Shown in pieces: positions 35,536 to 44,962 of a stretch of 64,000 bases of DNA. Below the pieces are notes generated by a model. That model was not told the origin of the DNA, did not search any database, and saw only the letters and a list, made by a program, of their open reading frames with translations. The stretch spans positions 1,798,001 to 1,862,000 of the forward strand of contig OZ253541.1 in the NCBI GenBank assembly GCA_965262365.1. The letters are read 5' to 3'. Origin of the DNA: UBA6522 sp965262365 (GTDB lineage: Bacteria; Pseudomonadota; Gammaproteobacteria; Steroidobacterales; Rariloculaceae). The translations under genes were made by a program, and so were the position numbers. Numbering within the stretch: the first letter of the stretch is position 1; the number at the start of each line of letters is the position of its first letter.

Positions 35536-36318
35536 ATGGGCCGCGCAAGCATTGCAATCCTCGCTCTTACCATGACACTCGGGTTCTCCGGGACCGCGCT
35601 GGCGCAATTCGGGACGGGCAGTCCGACGGATCCGCAACCGCTGGTCGAGGGACCGGCTCCGGCGCGGGATCTCACCGGGGTCTGGACCCGAATCCGCCCG
35701 GAGGGGGCGTTCCGAAGCGGCTCGACGTGGACACCGGAACCGCCCAGGCTGACGGCGTGGGGAGAGGAACGTTTCGCCACCGCGAGGGACTCCAACGCCG
35801 GCGGTTTCTCCCTCGCGGAGACCAACGATCCGGTATTGACCCGGTGCTACCCGCCCGGTGTCCCGCGAGTCTACTTCCACCCCTACCCGTTCGAGATCGT
35901 CTACACGGATACGCAGATGATCATGCTCTATGAGTACGATCACACGATTCGCCGCATATTCACGGACGGTCGGGAGAGCCCCGAAGACCCGGTGTTGCTC
36001 TGGCTGGGCAATTCGGTCGGCCATTGGGAGGACGATACGACGTTCGTCGTCACCACGGTCGGCATCGACGAACGTACCTGGATGGACCGTTCCGGCTATC
36101 AGCACAGCGACCAGTTGAAGGTCACCGAGGTATTCCGCCGGGTCGATAACCTGAATCTGGAGATCGACATCACCATGGAAGACCCGGTCGCGTTGGCCGA
36201 ACCGTGGGTAGCGGAGACCCTCTACTACCGCCTGGCACCCGCCCATTGGGAACTCAGCGAGATCAGTTGCTCCGGGGACTACCTGGACTTCGGCGAGTTC
36301 GAGAATTTTCTGGAGTAG
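35536..36318 (+). CDS. Secreted GRW-domain protein
   Basis: A 260-residue exported protein. ATG 35536 has AGGAGG seven bases upstream, the best ribosome site in the cluster. Signal peptide ends ALAQ. DLTGVWTRI opens the domain; Cys104 in TRCYPPGVPR, PYPFEIVY at 117-124, RRIFTDGRE at 139-147, signature GNSVGHWEDDTTFVV at 158-172; C-terminal Cys in ISCSGDY. Lies between two DUF6152 genes on the same strand. Confidence 0.83.
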   Translation: MGRASIAILALTMTLGFSGTALAQFGTGSPTDPQPLVEGPAPARDLTGVWTRIRPEGAFRSGSTWTPEPPRLTAWGEERFATARDSNAGGFSLAETNDPVLTRCYPPGVPRVYFHPYPFEIVYTDTQMIMLYEYDHTIRRIFTDGRESPEDPVLLWLGNSVGHWEDDTTFVVTTVGIDERTWMDRSGYQHSDQLKVTEVFRRVDNLNLEIDITMEDPVALAEPWVAETLYYRLAPAHWELSEISCSGDYLDFGEFENFLE

Positions 36319-36424
36319 GACGGGAACCAGCAATTTCCGAGATGAACCTGTCGCAGTGCCGATCAAGGCGCGAGCAGGAGTTCAATCCCGGCGGCGCATG
36401 CGTCGCTGGCAGAGAGTAGTGCCT

Positions 36425-36877
36425 ATGCCCGCTCGCATATTCCAATCGCTCCCGGCCGTGACTGTTGCTATCGCCGCTGCCACGTCACCGTTGGGTACAG
36501 TCGCGCACCACGCCTCCGGCGCGGTCTACGATTCCTCGGCGACGATGCTCGTTGAAGGTGAATTTACCGGCCTTGAATTGGTCAATCCGCACACCTGGGT
36601 TCATATCAGCGTGGCGGCTGATAGCGGTCAGGCCGAAGATTGGACGGTTGAGGCTCCCGGCAAACTCTCGCTGGCTCGCCGCGGCTGGACGGACAACCTG
36701 TTTTCCCCGGGCGAGACGCTGACCGCCGTCGGCCATCCGGCCCGGTCGGGCGGCAACGCCATGTGGCTGGTACGAATCGTCAAGTCGGACGGAACCGAAT
36801 ACTGGGATCCCGCTGAGGAAGACGCCCTGGCCATTGAGGCCGAGCGGCGCGAGCGGGTCCGCAGGGCCAGGCAATAA
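36425..36877 (+). CDS. Secreted DUF6152-type protein
   Basis: A 150-residue exported protein; ATG 36425 is used because the signal peptide starts there and AGAGAG precedes it. His28-His29 follow TVA; Asn-Pro-His at 54-56. Near-duplicate of the 34425-34877 protein, sharing EAPGKLSLARRGW-type and EERRERVRRARQ-type ends. Followed 152 bases later by the GRW gene at 37030. Confidence 0.82.
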   Translation: MPARIFQSLPAVTVAIAAATSPLGTVAHHASGAVYDSSATMLVEGEFTGLELVNPHTWVHISVAADSGQAEDWTVEAPGKLSLARRGWTDNLFSPGETLTAVGHPARSGGNAMWLVRIVKSDGTEYWDPAEEDALAIEAERRERVRRARQ

Positions 36878-37029
36878 CCTGAGCGCCGCCTTCGGCGTGA
36901 TCGGTAGCATTCGAGGGGCAATCCGGCGCAGTCATGTGGAGCCGGTCGACCTCCAGGCGTTAGAATCAGGCCAATGCACCTGATAATCCATGGCGCTCGA
37001 AGTCGGTTCCGGGAGACTGGAGGAAATGT

Positions 37030-38091
37030 ATGAAGCTGTTTCTCGCGACGCTGTTGCTGTTCGCGGGCACGATGCCTGCCGCGGCCCAATGGATGGATCG
37101 TCCTTGGCCGGGCATCCCGCGCACGACTGACGGGAGGCCGGACCTCACCGCACCGGCGCCGCGTGGACCCGATGGCCAGCCGGATTTGACCGGCGTGTGG
37201 AACGGGGTACCTCCCCTGGTCCGTCTCGATTCCGCCACCTTGCAGCCGTGGGTCACCGACCTCGTCCGTCAACGTCAACAGGAGTTCTACAAGACGCGCC
37301 CCTTTTATCTGTGTCAGCCGAGCGGGCCCGAGAGCCAGCGGTTTGGCGGTTGGAAACGCTTCCTCCAGACGCCGACTGCCGTCGCGATACTGAACGACGA
37401 CCTCACCTATCGCGTGATCCACATGGACGGCCGCGAGCTGGAAGCCAACCCTTTTCCAACCTGGGCGGGGTATTCGGTGGGGCGCTGGGAGGGCGACACG
37501 CTGGTCGTCGACAGTGCCGGATTCAACGACAAGACGTGGGTGAGTCGCTTCGGGGTCTCGCACACGGAGGCGCTGCGGATCACGGAGCGCTACCGGCGTT
37601 CCGACTTCGGCCACCTGCAGGTGGAGGTCACCTTCACCGATCCCGGTGCGTTCGTAGAGCCGTGGGGCTTTACGGTGGACATGGAGCTGGCGGCCGATAC
37701 GGACATGCGCGAGGCGGTCTGCGAACGCAGCAGTAAAGACTGGGTGGGCAGCCTTTCGGACGCCGCCAATCCGGCAGTATCCGTGCCGCCCGAGGTACTG
37801 GCGCGGTACGTCGGCGTCTACACCGGAATATACGGCGGAAACGAGCGGACGTACGAGGTATCGCTCTCCGGCGGCCAATTGTTCGCCACCATCGTCGGCC
37901 CCTACAGCGGGGCGGGCCTCGGCGCCCCCGGCCTCGACGAGGGCGCGCCGCGGCCGCTAGTGCCGCGATCCGAGACGCTATTCGACGGTCTGGGACTCGG
38001 TTACCGGTTCATTGTCAACGACGAGGGCGTGGCAACAGACCTCATGTTGATTCACGTATCTGGCGACTATCAATACTCGCGGCAGCGGTGA
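37030..38091 (+). CDS. Secreted GRW-domain protein with extra C-terminal domain
   Basis: A 353-residue exported protein with signal peptide 1-20. Residues 30-60 repeat a DGRPDLT/DGQPDLTGVW motif. Cys95 in YLCQPSGP; RVIHMDGRE at 128-136; the most canonical signature of the set, GYSVGRWEGDTLVV, at 147-160. Residues about 255-353 form an added beta-rich module beginning PPEVLARYVGVYTG, resembling the DUF3471-type C-terminal domains of periplasmic hydrolases. Last gene before the strand switch. Confidence 0.83.
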   Translation: MKLFLATLLLFAGTMPAAAQWMDRPWPGIPRTTDGRPDLTAPAPRGPDGQPDLTGVWNGVPPLVRLDSATLQPWVTDLVRQRQQEFYKTRPFYLCQPSGPESQRFGGWKRFLQTPTAVAILNDDLTYRVIHMDGRELEANPFPTWAGYSVGRWEGDTLVVDSAGFNDKTWVSRFGVSHTEALRITERYRRSDFGHLQVEVTFTDPGAFVEPWGFTVDMELAADTDMREAVCERSSKDWVGSLSDAANPAVSVPPEVLARYVGVYTGIYGGNERTYEVSLSGGQLFATIVGPYSGAGLGAPGLDEGAPRPLVPRSETLFDGLGLGYRFIVNDEGVATDLMLIHVSGDYQYSRQR

Positions 38092-38137
38092 TCCCCTGCA
38101 GACGGTCCCGCCGCAGCGCCAAACGCCTCCATAAAGC

Positions 38138-38163
38138 CACGGCACCTCCGAAGAGGTGCCGTG
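38138..38163 (-). terminator. Strong hairpin with UUCG loop, likely terminator
   Basis: An 11-base-pair perfect stem. Read on the minus strand it has a C(UUCG)G loop, an unusually stable tetraloop, followed by GCTTTAT. It lies 70 bases after the end of the minus-strand TonB receptor gene and 47 bases after the convergent GRW gene, so it may serve both. The T-run is short. Confidence 0.65.
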
Positions 38164-38232
38164 TATTCAGACTCGCTTTGGATCCCGACGCCAGCGTAAC
38201 CAACCAGTCACGCAGCGTGGGTTCCCAAGCAC

Positions 38233-40764
38233 TTAGGTACCCCAGCGATAATTGAACTCCACCCCCCAGGCTGCCGGCGTCGCGAGCCGATATTGCATCA
38301 AGCCGCCGGAACTTCCGCTGCAGCCCTCGAAGATATCCTCATCGCTGATGTTGTTGCCGAAGACCGATACTTCATAGTTCGCTGCCGCGGGCTCATATGT
38401 CAGGCGTGCCCTGAGCTTGCTGTAGGCCGGCTGGAAGCAGACCGAAGGCGCATCGGTAATCAGGTCGGCATCCCAGTCGTAGTCCGATTGCCAGTATGCG
38501 CCGAACATCGGTATGACGGTTGCGCCATTGGCCAGGTTGAACTGGTGCTCGACCCGCCAGTTCAACGTCCACTCCGGACTGTAATCCTCGATTACCGCTT
38601 CCGACAAATCAATGAGTTGCAACGTATCCGAATCCAGCGAATTGTAAACACTGTACTCGTTGAACAGATACCCCAGATCCGCCGAGATGAAGCCGCCGTC
38701 CCACGGGTTGGACCGCAGCTCGAACTCGATTCCATAGATCTCGACTTCGGAAACATTGGTCACGACGCCGAACGCAGGATCACCGCTGAAACGACCGTCG
38801 GAGTTGTCGATCGTGATCGAATCCTGCTTGTCCGTATAGTCCATGAAGAACACCGCCGAGGCGATCTGCACGCGGTTGTCCGCGAACGACCCCTTGAAGC
38901 CGGCCTCATAGTTGGCGACGTGCTCGGGCTGAAACGTCAGGAACTGACTCAGGAGCAGGGGATCGCTCTTGGTGTTGATCTCCGAGTTGAAGCCGCCGGT
39001 AAGGAAGCCCTCCGCATACTGGAAGTAGAGCATGCCGCTGTCCAGCGTGTCGCCGCCTTCGAAGGCCCGGCTGAAGCTGATCATCGGCGTGGTCTCGCTG
39101 AACGTGGCCGAGCCCTCGTTGTAGAAGCCGAGTTGATTCACGCTGCGGTCGTTCATGATCGCATCGAAGTTGTTGGTCCCGTTCGGGCCGCCATTGTTGG
39201 ACGTATTGGAGAGCGCGAATTCGATGTTGTGGAAATCACGGTCTTCGGTGGTGTGTCGGACACCCAGTTCCAAGGTCCAACTGTCGGTGAGGGCGTAATT
39301 CAGGTGGCCGAATATCCCGATTGAAGTGTTGTACACGCTGGCATTCTGCGTGGCCATTTTCGTGCCCCCGCCCAGGGCTATACCGGTGATGGCTTCCCTG
39401 TCGGGCAACTGATCGAAGACGAGCCCGTTGTAGGGTTCACAGGGGATATCCACGTCGGGGTTGGCCGGGTCGAAGTTGCTCTTGAACGTGTCGTAACAGC
39501 CTCTGCCGCCGGACGAACTCACCTCGTCGAAGTAATTGACGCCCGTGACGATGTCCAGGCGCTCATTCACGCCCAGCTCTGCCAGGAACTCGTAACTTGT
39601 CGTCTCGCTCCAAAAGGCATCGTCGCCGAAGGTGCCGATCCCACGCATGTCGAACGGCGTGTAGTCGCGCTCCTGATAGTAGTGATAGCGGATCTCCCGG
39701 GTTGAGGCGATCTGCTTGATGGCGAGATTGTCCAATACGCCGATCTCACCCCCGGAATCCCATCTGGCGCCGAAGAAAACGCCGTCCTGATCGACATTCG
39801 AGAAGGTGTGCGTGCCGGAGGCATTCACGCGCGGCCCCATGGTGTTGCTGAGCGCACACTCGGCGGTGGCCTCGATCAGACCCGGCGTGGCGACGGGCGG
39901 CCCGGTCCCGATGGGGTCACCCCCCACGTAGAAGTGAGTGTCACGCCCTCGCGACCAGTTGCCGCTGCCCGGGAAACACGCCCGGCCGAGATTCCCGTCT
40001 CGCTGCGTGGAGTTCATGATGGTGGCATCGAGGGTCCAGTGATCGCCCGGGGTTAACCGCAAGGCGGCGGTCATGGCGGTCTGGTCCTTGAAGTCCACGG
40101 GTTCATTCAGGAAGCGGTTCCAGTAAGTTCCATCGCTCTCCGTCGAAGCCGCACTGACGCGTAACGATGCGGTGTCGCTGAGCGGCAGGTTCAGCATGCC
40201 TCTGGCATCGAGCTGGCCGAAATCGCCGGCACGTACCAGTGCGCTGGCCCCGAACTCCGGCTGGGGTTTGGTCGTGATGATGTTGACCGCACCGCCGGTG
40301 GTGTTCTTGCCGAACAGCGTCCCCTGGGGACCGCGCAGCACTTCCACCCGCTCGATGTCCAGCGTGCTGAAGTAAGCACCGGTCGAGTTGGGGATGTAGT
40401 GGCCGTCGATATACAAGCCGGTCCCGAACGGGAACGTCGGGTCCGGGTGACCGCCGCCGATTCCGCGGATGAAGATCCGGGTATTGTTGGCGCGATCCGA
40501 CTCGGCGAAGGTCAAGTTCGGTACGAACTCACTCACCTGCTGGATGTTGTAGATGCCCTGGGCCTGCATGGTGTCAGCGGTAATGGCCGCAATTGACAGC
40601 GGCAGGTCCTGTAGACTCTCCTCGCGCCGGCGGGCCGTTACGACGATCTCCTCCAGCGCACCCGCGGCGGCACCCTGTTCCTGAGCGTCGACCTGGCCCG
40701 GCAAGAACAAGAGCGCGCCCGAAAGTGGAGCAAGCGCCCCGATGAGTACTCTGTTAAGTTTCAT
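38233..40764 (-). CDS. TonB-dependent outer-membrane receptor
   Basis: An 843-residue receptor; ATG 40764 has AGAGGAAT upstream. Signal peptide ends VDAQ (about residue 27). TonB-box region EEIVVTARRREESLQDLPL, then plug motifs IFIRGIGGG and VEVLRGPQGTLFGKNTTGG. The barrel ends AAWGVEFNYRWGT. The RREESLQDLP and GRNTTGGAVNIIT-like plug places it with the large iron-complex/organic-substrate receptor group common in sphingomonads and marine gammaproteobacteria. It is the last gene before the insertion sequences. Confidence 0.87.
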   Translation of the reverse strand: MKLNRVLIGALAPLSGALLFLPGQVDAQEQGAAAGALEEIVVTARRREESLQDLPLSIAAITADTMQAQGIYNIQQVSEFVPNLTFAESDRANNTRIFIRGIGGGHPDPTFPFGTGLYIDGHYIPNSTGAYFSTLDIERVEVLRGPQGTLFGKNTTGGAVNIITTKPQPEFGASALVRAGDFGQLDARGMLNLPLSDTASLRVSAASTESDGTYWNRFLNEPVDFKDQTAMTAALRLTPGDHWTLDATIMNSTQRDGNLGRACFPGSGNWSRGRDTHFYVGGDPIGTGPPVATPGLIEATAECALSNTMGPRVNASGTHTFSNVDQDGVFFGARWDSGGEIGVLDNLAIKQIASTREIRYHYYQERDYTPFDMRGIGTFGDDAFWSETTSYEFLAELGVNERLDIVTGVNYFDEVSSSGGRGCYDTFKSNFDPANPDVDIPCEPYNGLVFDQLPDREAITGIALGGGTKMATQNASVYNTSIGIFGHLNYALTDSWTLELGVRHTTEDRDFHNIEFALSNTSNNGGPNGTNNFDAIMNDRSVNQLGFYNEGSATFSETTPMISFSRAFEGGDTLDSGMLYFQYAEGFLTGGFNSEINTKSDPLLLSQFLTFQPEHVANYEAGFKGSFADNRVQIASAVFFMDYTDKQDSITIDNSDGRFSGDPAFGVVTNVSEVEIYGIEFELRSNPWDGGFISADLGYLFNEYSVYNSLDSDTLQLIDLSEAVIEDYSPEWTLNWRVEHQFNLANGATVIPMFGAYWQSDYDWDADLITDAPSVCFQPAYSKLRARLTYEPAAANYEVSVFGNNISDEDIFEGCSGSSGGLMQYRLATPAAWGVEFNYRWGT

Positions 40765-41046
40765 AGGATTCCTCTTTCTTCCAGTTTTGGGTGGCGCCAA
40801 CGAAAACCCTCTACGGCCTCTGGTGCCGATTGAGCAGCAGACGCACACCTGCTAATGAGCCACAAAGAGATGCCATTGCGTGCGATGCGCAATTGGTATA
40901 CATGACACGATATGTTTTCTGGTCGCCCATTCGCTCCCCAAAGCGACACAGCCGTTATTGTTGTTTTTTTAAGACACCAGCCACGGCTTTTACACAGTGT
41001 ACAAAGCTACCCATAACACATGGCACCAGTAGTGTCAATCTGACTC

Positions 41047-41055
41047 ATTTGTCTG
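41047..41055. repeat. 9-bp target-site duplication, left copy
   Basis: ATTTGTCTG directly abuts the left inverted repeat of the first insertion sequence and recurs at 42678-42686. Confidence 0.8.
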
Positions 41056-42677
41056 CAGCAATTCCCGCTAACGCGGTTGGGATGTCAAATTTGCCGGGAC
41101 TGAGATTGTCTGAGGGGGTGAGGCCAACGACGGGGGAAGCGGTTCCCGCCGGCTCGGCGCCGGATGGTCTGTTTGGCTACCTGTTCCCCTGAAGCACCGG
41201 CTCGTCGCACGGTCGGCCGCGGCGGTCGCCTCATGAGGTGTCGTGCGCCACGAGTTCGCTGGCGCGGTAGCCGAACGCGATGGCCTTGTAGAGCGTCTCC
41301 CAGTCGGGGACGATGTGACCCAGGAACAGGCTCCGGAGCTTGTCCCAGAAGTACAGGGCGCGTCCGGCCTTGGCTTTGGCCGCCTGAAACAGTCGGCAGC
41401 AGCGCTGCTGGATTTGATCGATCAAAAAGGCCAGCATCATCAGGTGCGCGAACACCGTCGCCAGATGCTTTTCGCCGTGACCGAAGTTGTGCTCGAAGCC
41501 GTAGCCTTGGTTCTTCAGGGTATTGAACGTCTCGTTCTCGATCCGCCAGCGCGCCCGCCCGGCGCGCATCAAGTCCATGACGTTGGATTCGTCGATCGGC
41601 AGGTCCGTGACCCACGAGAAATGCTGTTCCTTGCCGTTGGGGCACCGCTCCCAGTGCTCCAGGAAGTTCACCTCCAACTCGAAATTCGCGTCGTTCAGCG
41701 GCGCACCGTTGAGATAACGGAACCGGTGCACCGTGCCGTCGGCGTCGACCGTCTCCAACGTGCGTGTCTGCGGCGTCGCCTCCACCCACTGGAACAGGTG
41801 CGCGTGGTCGCCCGGCTTGGCACCCAGCACGAAACGCATGTCCAAGGCCTTGAGCAGTTCGATGTGCGGGCCGTTGGAGGCCAGCGCATCCTCCACCACC
41901 ATCAGCTTCAGATGCGGATGCTCGCGGCGCACATCCTTCAACAGCCGCTTCGCCGCGTTGCGCTCACAGTCGTTCTTCTTCGCCCCGTCGCCCTTGACGA
42001 TCGGCTCCGGCGCCAATGGAAACACCTCCCGGTGCTGCGGATGCACCAGCACCGCGCCCAACAACTGATGGTAGTACGTGGTGCGCCCGTCCCGATGATG
42101 CTTCTCGCAGCAATGCTCGCAATGCACGCTCGGGGAGGAAAAATACCCCGTGCCGTCCACCGACAGCAGGTAATGGCCCAAATGCATGAAACCCTCCAGG
42201 CCCTTGCCCCGCTGCAACACCGCGAACAGGCGCTTGAACGCGCGACGCAACGTCCGGGGATCCACCTCATCCAGCCGTTCCCGCAACGCCGTGTCCGACG
42301 GCGCCCGCCCGATTCCGTACAAATTCTTCAGGTTCGACCGGATCAACTCGTTCTGCCGAGCGTCGCGGTCGAACCGTAACAGCGAGACGTACTTCAATCC
42401 GAACACCGCCAGCCCCGACATCAGACAGTCCGTCAGGTTCAGTCCCCGGCTGGCGATGGTATCCTCGATGCGGTCGAAACCGGCGCGTACTTCCCGGAGC
42501 AGCCCCGGGACGCTGAGTGTCTTGCGGGTGAGGCGGTTGGACATGTTCAATCACCTATTGCTTCAAAAGGTGCTGACATGATACTGATTCTAAGATGAAA
42601 AGTTTACGAGAACCTTTTTTCCAGACCCCCTGAAAACCGCTTATTCACTCAACTCCGTGGATTAGCGGGAATTGCTG
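41056..42677 (-). mobile_element. IS4-like insertion sequence, copy A (1622 bp)
   Basis: Bounded by 16-bp perfect terminal inverted repeats, CAGCAATTCCCGCTAA at 41056-41071 and its complement at 42662-42677, and by 9-bp direct repeats ATTTGTCTG. Carries one intact transposase gene. The TIR sequence and spacing are shared with copy B, nine bases to the right. Complete ends, intact gene and exact target duplication suggest recent activity. Confidence 0.85.
41231..42544 (-). CDS. IS4-like DDE transposase (copy A)
   Basis: A 437-residue transposase starting at ATG 42544, with AGGTGA upstream. The DDE elements are recognisable as LLSVDGTGYF (first Asp), VVEDALASNG (second Asp) and WRIENETFNTLKNQGY, which supplies the catalytic Glu within a YREK-like block. 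Length and spacing fit the IS4/DDE_Tnp_1 group, though I cannot fix the exact subfamily. CEHCCEKHHRD near the first Asp is a possible zinc-binding insertion. About four of five residues match the interrupted copy B by eye. Confidence 0.85.
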   Translation of the reverse strand: MSNRLTRKTLSVPGLLREVRAGFDRIEDTIASRGLNLTDCLMSGLAVFGLKYVSLLRFDRDARQNELIRSNLKNLYGIGRAPSDTALRERLDEVDPRTLRRAFKRLFAVLQRGKGLEGFMHLGHYLLSVDGTGYFSSPSVHCEHCCEKHHRDGRTTYYHQLLGAVLVHPQHREVFPLAPEPIVKGDGAKKNDCERNAAKRLLKDVRREHPHLKLMVVEDALASNGPHIELLKALDMRFVLGAKPGDHAHLFQWVEATPQTRTLETVDADGTVHRFRYLNGAPLNDANFELEVNFLEHWERCPNGKEQHFSWVTDLPIDESNVMDLMRAGRARWRIENETFNTLKNQGYGFEHNFGHGEKHLATVFAHLMMLAFLIDQIQQRCCRLFQAAKAKAGRALYFWDKLRSLFLGHIVPDWETLYKAIAFGYRASELVAHDTS

Positions 42678-42686
42678 ATTTGTCTG
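42678..42686. repeat. 9-bp target-site duplication, right copy
   Basis: ATTTGTCTG between the right end of copy A and the left end of copy B. It serves as the right target duplication of copy A; the sequence after the far end of copy B (47844 on, ATCCTGCCA) does not match it. Confidence 0.75.
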
Positions 42687-42861
42687 CAGCAATTCCCGCT
42701 AACGCGTTTTGCACGCTCGCGGTGTCGATTCGATCGCGCCGTGCGGGCGTGAGCCGATCGGTGGGGGAAGCCATCCTCTCCGGCTCGGTTGCCGACGTGT
42801 CGTTTGGCTATCGTGGTGTCCCTGAAGAACCGTTTCTCGCACACCCGGCCGCGGCGTGGAG

Positions 42862-43991
42862 TCAGGAGGTGTCATACAGCACCAGTTCACTTCGGTGCCC
42901 GAACGCCAGCGCCCGATACAACGTTTCCCAGTCCGGGATGAACAGTTGCAGGAACAGCGCCCGCAGTTGTTCCCAGAAGTAGCGGGGACGCCCGGCCTTC
43001 GCCTGTGCGGCCTGGAACAGCCGGCAGCAACGCTGCTGGATTTGGTCGATGAGAAACGCCAGCATCATCAGGTACGCGAACACCGTCGCCAGATGCTTCT
43101 CGCCGTGACCGAAGTTGTGCTCGAAGCGATAGCCTTGGTTCTTCAGGGTATTGAACGTCTCGTTCTCGATCCGCCACCGGGCCCGCCCGGCGCGCATCAA
43201 GTCCATGACGTTGGAATTGTCGATCGGCAGGTCCGTGACCCACGAGAAGTGGCGTTGCTTGCCGTTGGGCTTGAACTCCCAATATTCCAGGAAGTTCACC
43301 TCCAACTCGAAGTTCGCGTCGTTCAGCGGCGCACCGTTGAGGTAACGGAACCGATGCCGCACGCCGTCGGTGTCGACGATCTCCACGACCTTCGTCGCCG
43401 GCGTCGCCTCCACCCATTGGAACAGATGTGCGTGATCCCCCGGCTTGGCGCCCAGGATGAATCGCATGTCCAACTGCTTCAGCAACTCGATGTGCGGGCC
43501 GTTGGACGCCAGCCCATCCTCCACCACCGCCAGCTTCAAATGCGGATGCTCCCGGCGCACGTCCTTGAGCAAGCGTTTCACCGCGTTGCGCTCGCAGTCG
43601 TTCTTCCTCGCCCCGTCGCCCTTCACAATCGGCTCCGGCGCCAGCGGAAACACCTCGCGCTGCCGCGGATGCACCAGCACCGCGCCCAGCAACTGATGGT
43701 AATACGTGATCCGACCGTCGCGGTGGCGCTTGCGGCAGCAATGATCGCAATGCACCTTCGAGGAGGAGAAATACCCCGTGCCGTCCACGCTCAGCAGGTA
43801 GTGTCCGCCCAGGCAGGTGAAACCCTCCAGACCTCCGCCCCGCTGCAACGCCGCCAACACGCGCTTGAACGCCCGCCTCAAGCCGTGCGGGTCCACCTCG
43901 TCCAATCGCTCCCGCAGCGTCGTGTCCGACGGCGCCCGGCCCACTGCGTACAGACTCTTCAGGTTCGAGCGAATCAACGCCTTGCCCCGGG
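42862..43991 (-). pseudogene. IS4-like transposase copy B, 3' part
   Basis: Encodes residues from the KALIRSNLK segment to the C-terminus, corresponding to about residue 74 onward of copy A. The catalytic regions LLSVDGTGYF, VVEDGLASNG and WRIENETFNTLKNQGY are intact. The first 72 codons lie 3.5 kb away at 47495-47711. A frame remains open into the nested element, so a truncated product is conceivable but would lack the N-terminal DNA-binding part. Confidence 0.85.
43986..43991. repeat. 6-bp target duplication CCCGGG, left
   Basis: Directly precedes the TGTTGTTAGG left end of the nested element and recurs at 47495-47500. Confidence 0.8.
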
Positions 43992-44237
43992 TGTTGTTAG
44001 GCACATTCTTTCACTGAACCACCGAGCCTTTTGGTCGGTTTATCTTCCTGGTGAAACGTCTGACGTGGTGGATTAATCCGGCACGGCCAAGTCGGCGTTG
44101 ACGTAGCGTTATCCACGGGCTGTCCACGGGCGCGGGCCCTTGGTCAGCCCTGTCGCCGGTGGGCAGGCGGTGGATAACGCGGTGCTGGCGCGACCGACGT
44201 GGGGGCGGGGCACTGGGTTAACCTGAGCGCTTCCTGG

Positions 44238-44915
44238 ATGGAAAGGGAGGGTGGCCCGCGCGGGACGACGATTCCCGCCGGGCCGTGGCCGGTGCAGCTT
44301 CGGTATCCAACGGGGCTTACCGGCGAGCAATACGTTAAACGCCGTGCATGGCGCGATGCAACCCTTGAGCGGTGTCCGAACCATCCGCGGGGCGGTTGTT
44401 CCTTCGCCCGCCACGGGACCTACCCGCGCAAGCGCCCGCGCGGGACGCGCGTTGCCCGCTGGTACTGTCCTGAGAGTCACATGACGTTCAGCCGGTTGCC
44501 GGATTGCCTGGCGGCGAGGCTGGGGGGCACGCTGCAGGCGGTCGAAGAGGCGGTGGTTGAGGCGGAGGCCGCGCCCAGTCTCGCCAAGGCGGCCGACGCG
44601 CTGCGGCGCGACGCGGTGCATCTGCCCGGGGCGATGCGCTGGCTGGGCCGCCGGGTGCGGGCGGTGCATCGGAACCTGGCGGCGGTTCGGGGGCTGTGGC
44701 CGGAGCGGTTCCTGAAGTGTCCCCCGGAAGTTGGGGCGTTCCGGGAGCGGCTCAAGACCGAGGCGGTGCTGGTGGGGCTGCGCGGGCGGTGCGAGGGGCG
44801 CCTGGCGCGGCTGGCGCCGCCGTTGGGCTTTTGTCCTGACGTGCCGGCGCCGGGGACCGCTCTGGCGGTCGTCCAACACGGGACGGGGCCTGATCCACCG
44901 GCTTGCAGGCGCTAA
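44238..44915 (+). CDS. Transposon-associated zinc-ribbon-like protein
   Basis: A 225-residue basic protein, first gene of the nested element. GTG 44199 would add 13 residues; ATG 44238 is preferred, though neither has a strong ribosome site. Near residue 45-85 a ribbon-like pattern CPNHPRGGC, then RWYCPESHMTFSRLPD, resembles the DUF6431-type proteins that accompany similar transposases. The rest is helical and Arg/Leu-rich (CLAARLGGTLQAVEEAV and following). A DNA-end-binding or target-choice role is inference from position. Confidence 0.55.
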   Translation: MEREGGPRGTTIPAGPWPVQLRYPTGLTGEQYVKRRAWRDATLERCPNHPRGGCSFARHGTYPRKRPRGTRVARWYCPESHMTFSRLPDCLAARLGGTLQAVEEAVVEAEAAPSLAKAADALRRDAVHLPGAMRWLGRRVRAVHRNLAAVRGLWPERFLKCPPEVGAFRERLKTEAVLVGLRGRCEGRLARLAPPLGFCPDVPAPGTALAVVQHGTGPDPPACRR

Positions 44916-44962
44916 CGTGGCCACCGTGAACCGCGCAAGACCCCGGGGAGGCCGCCGAGACC

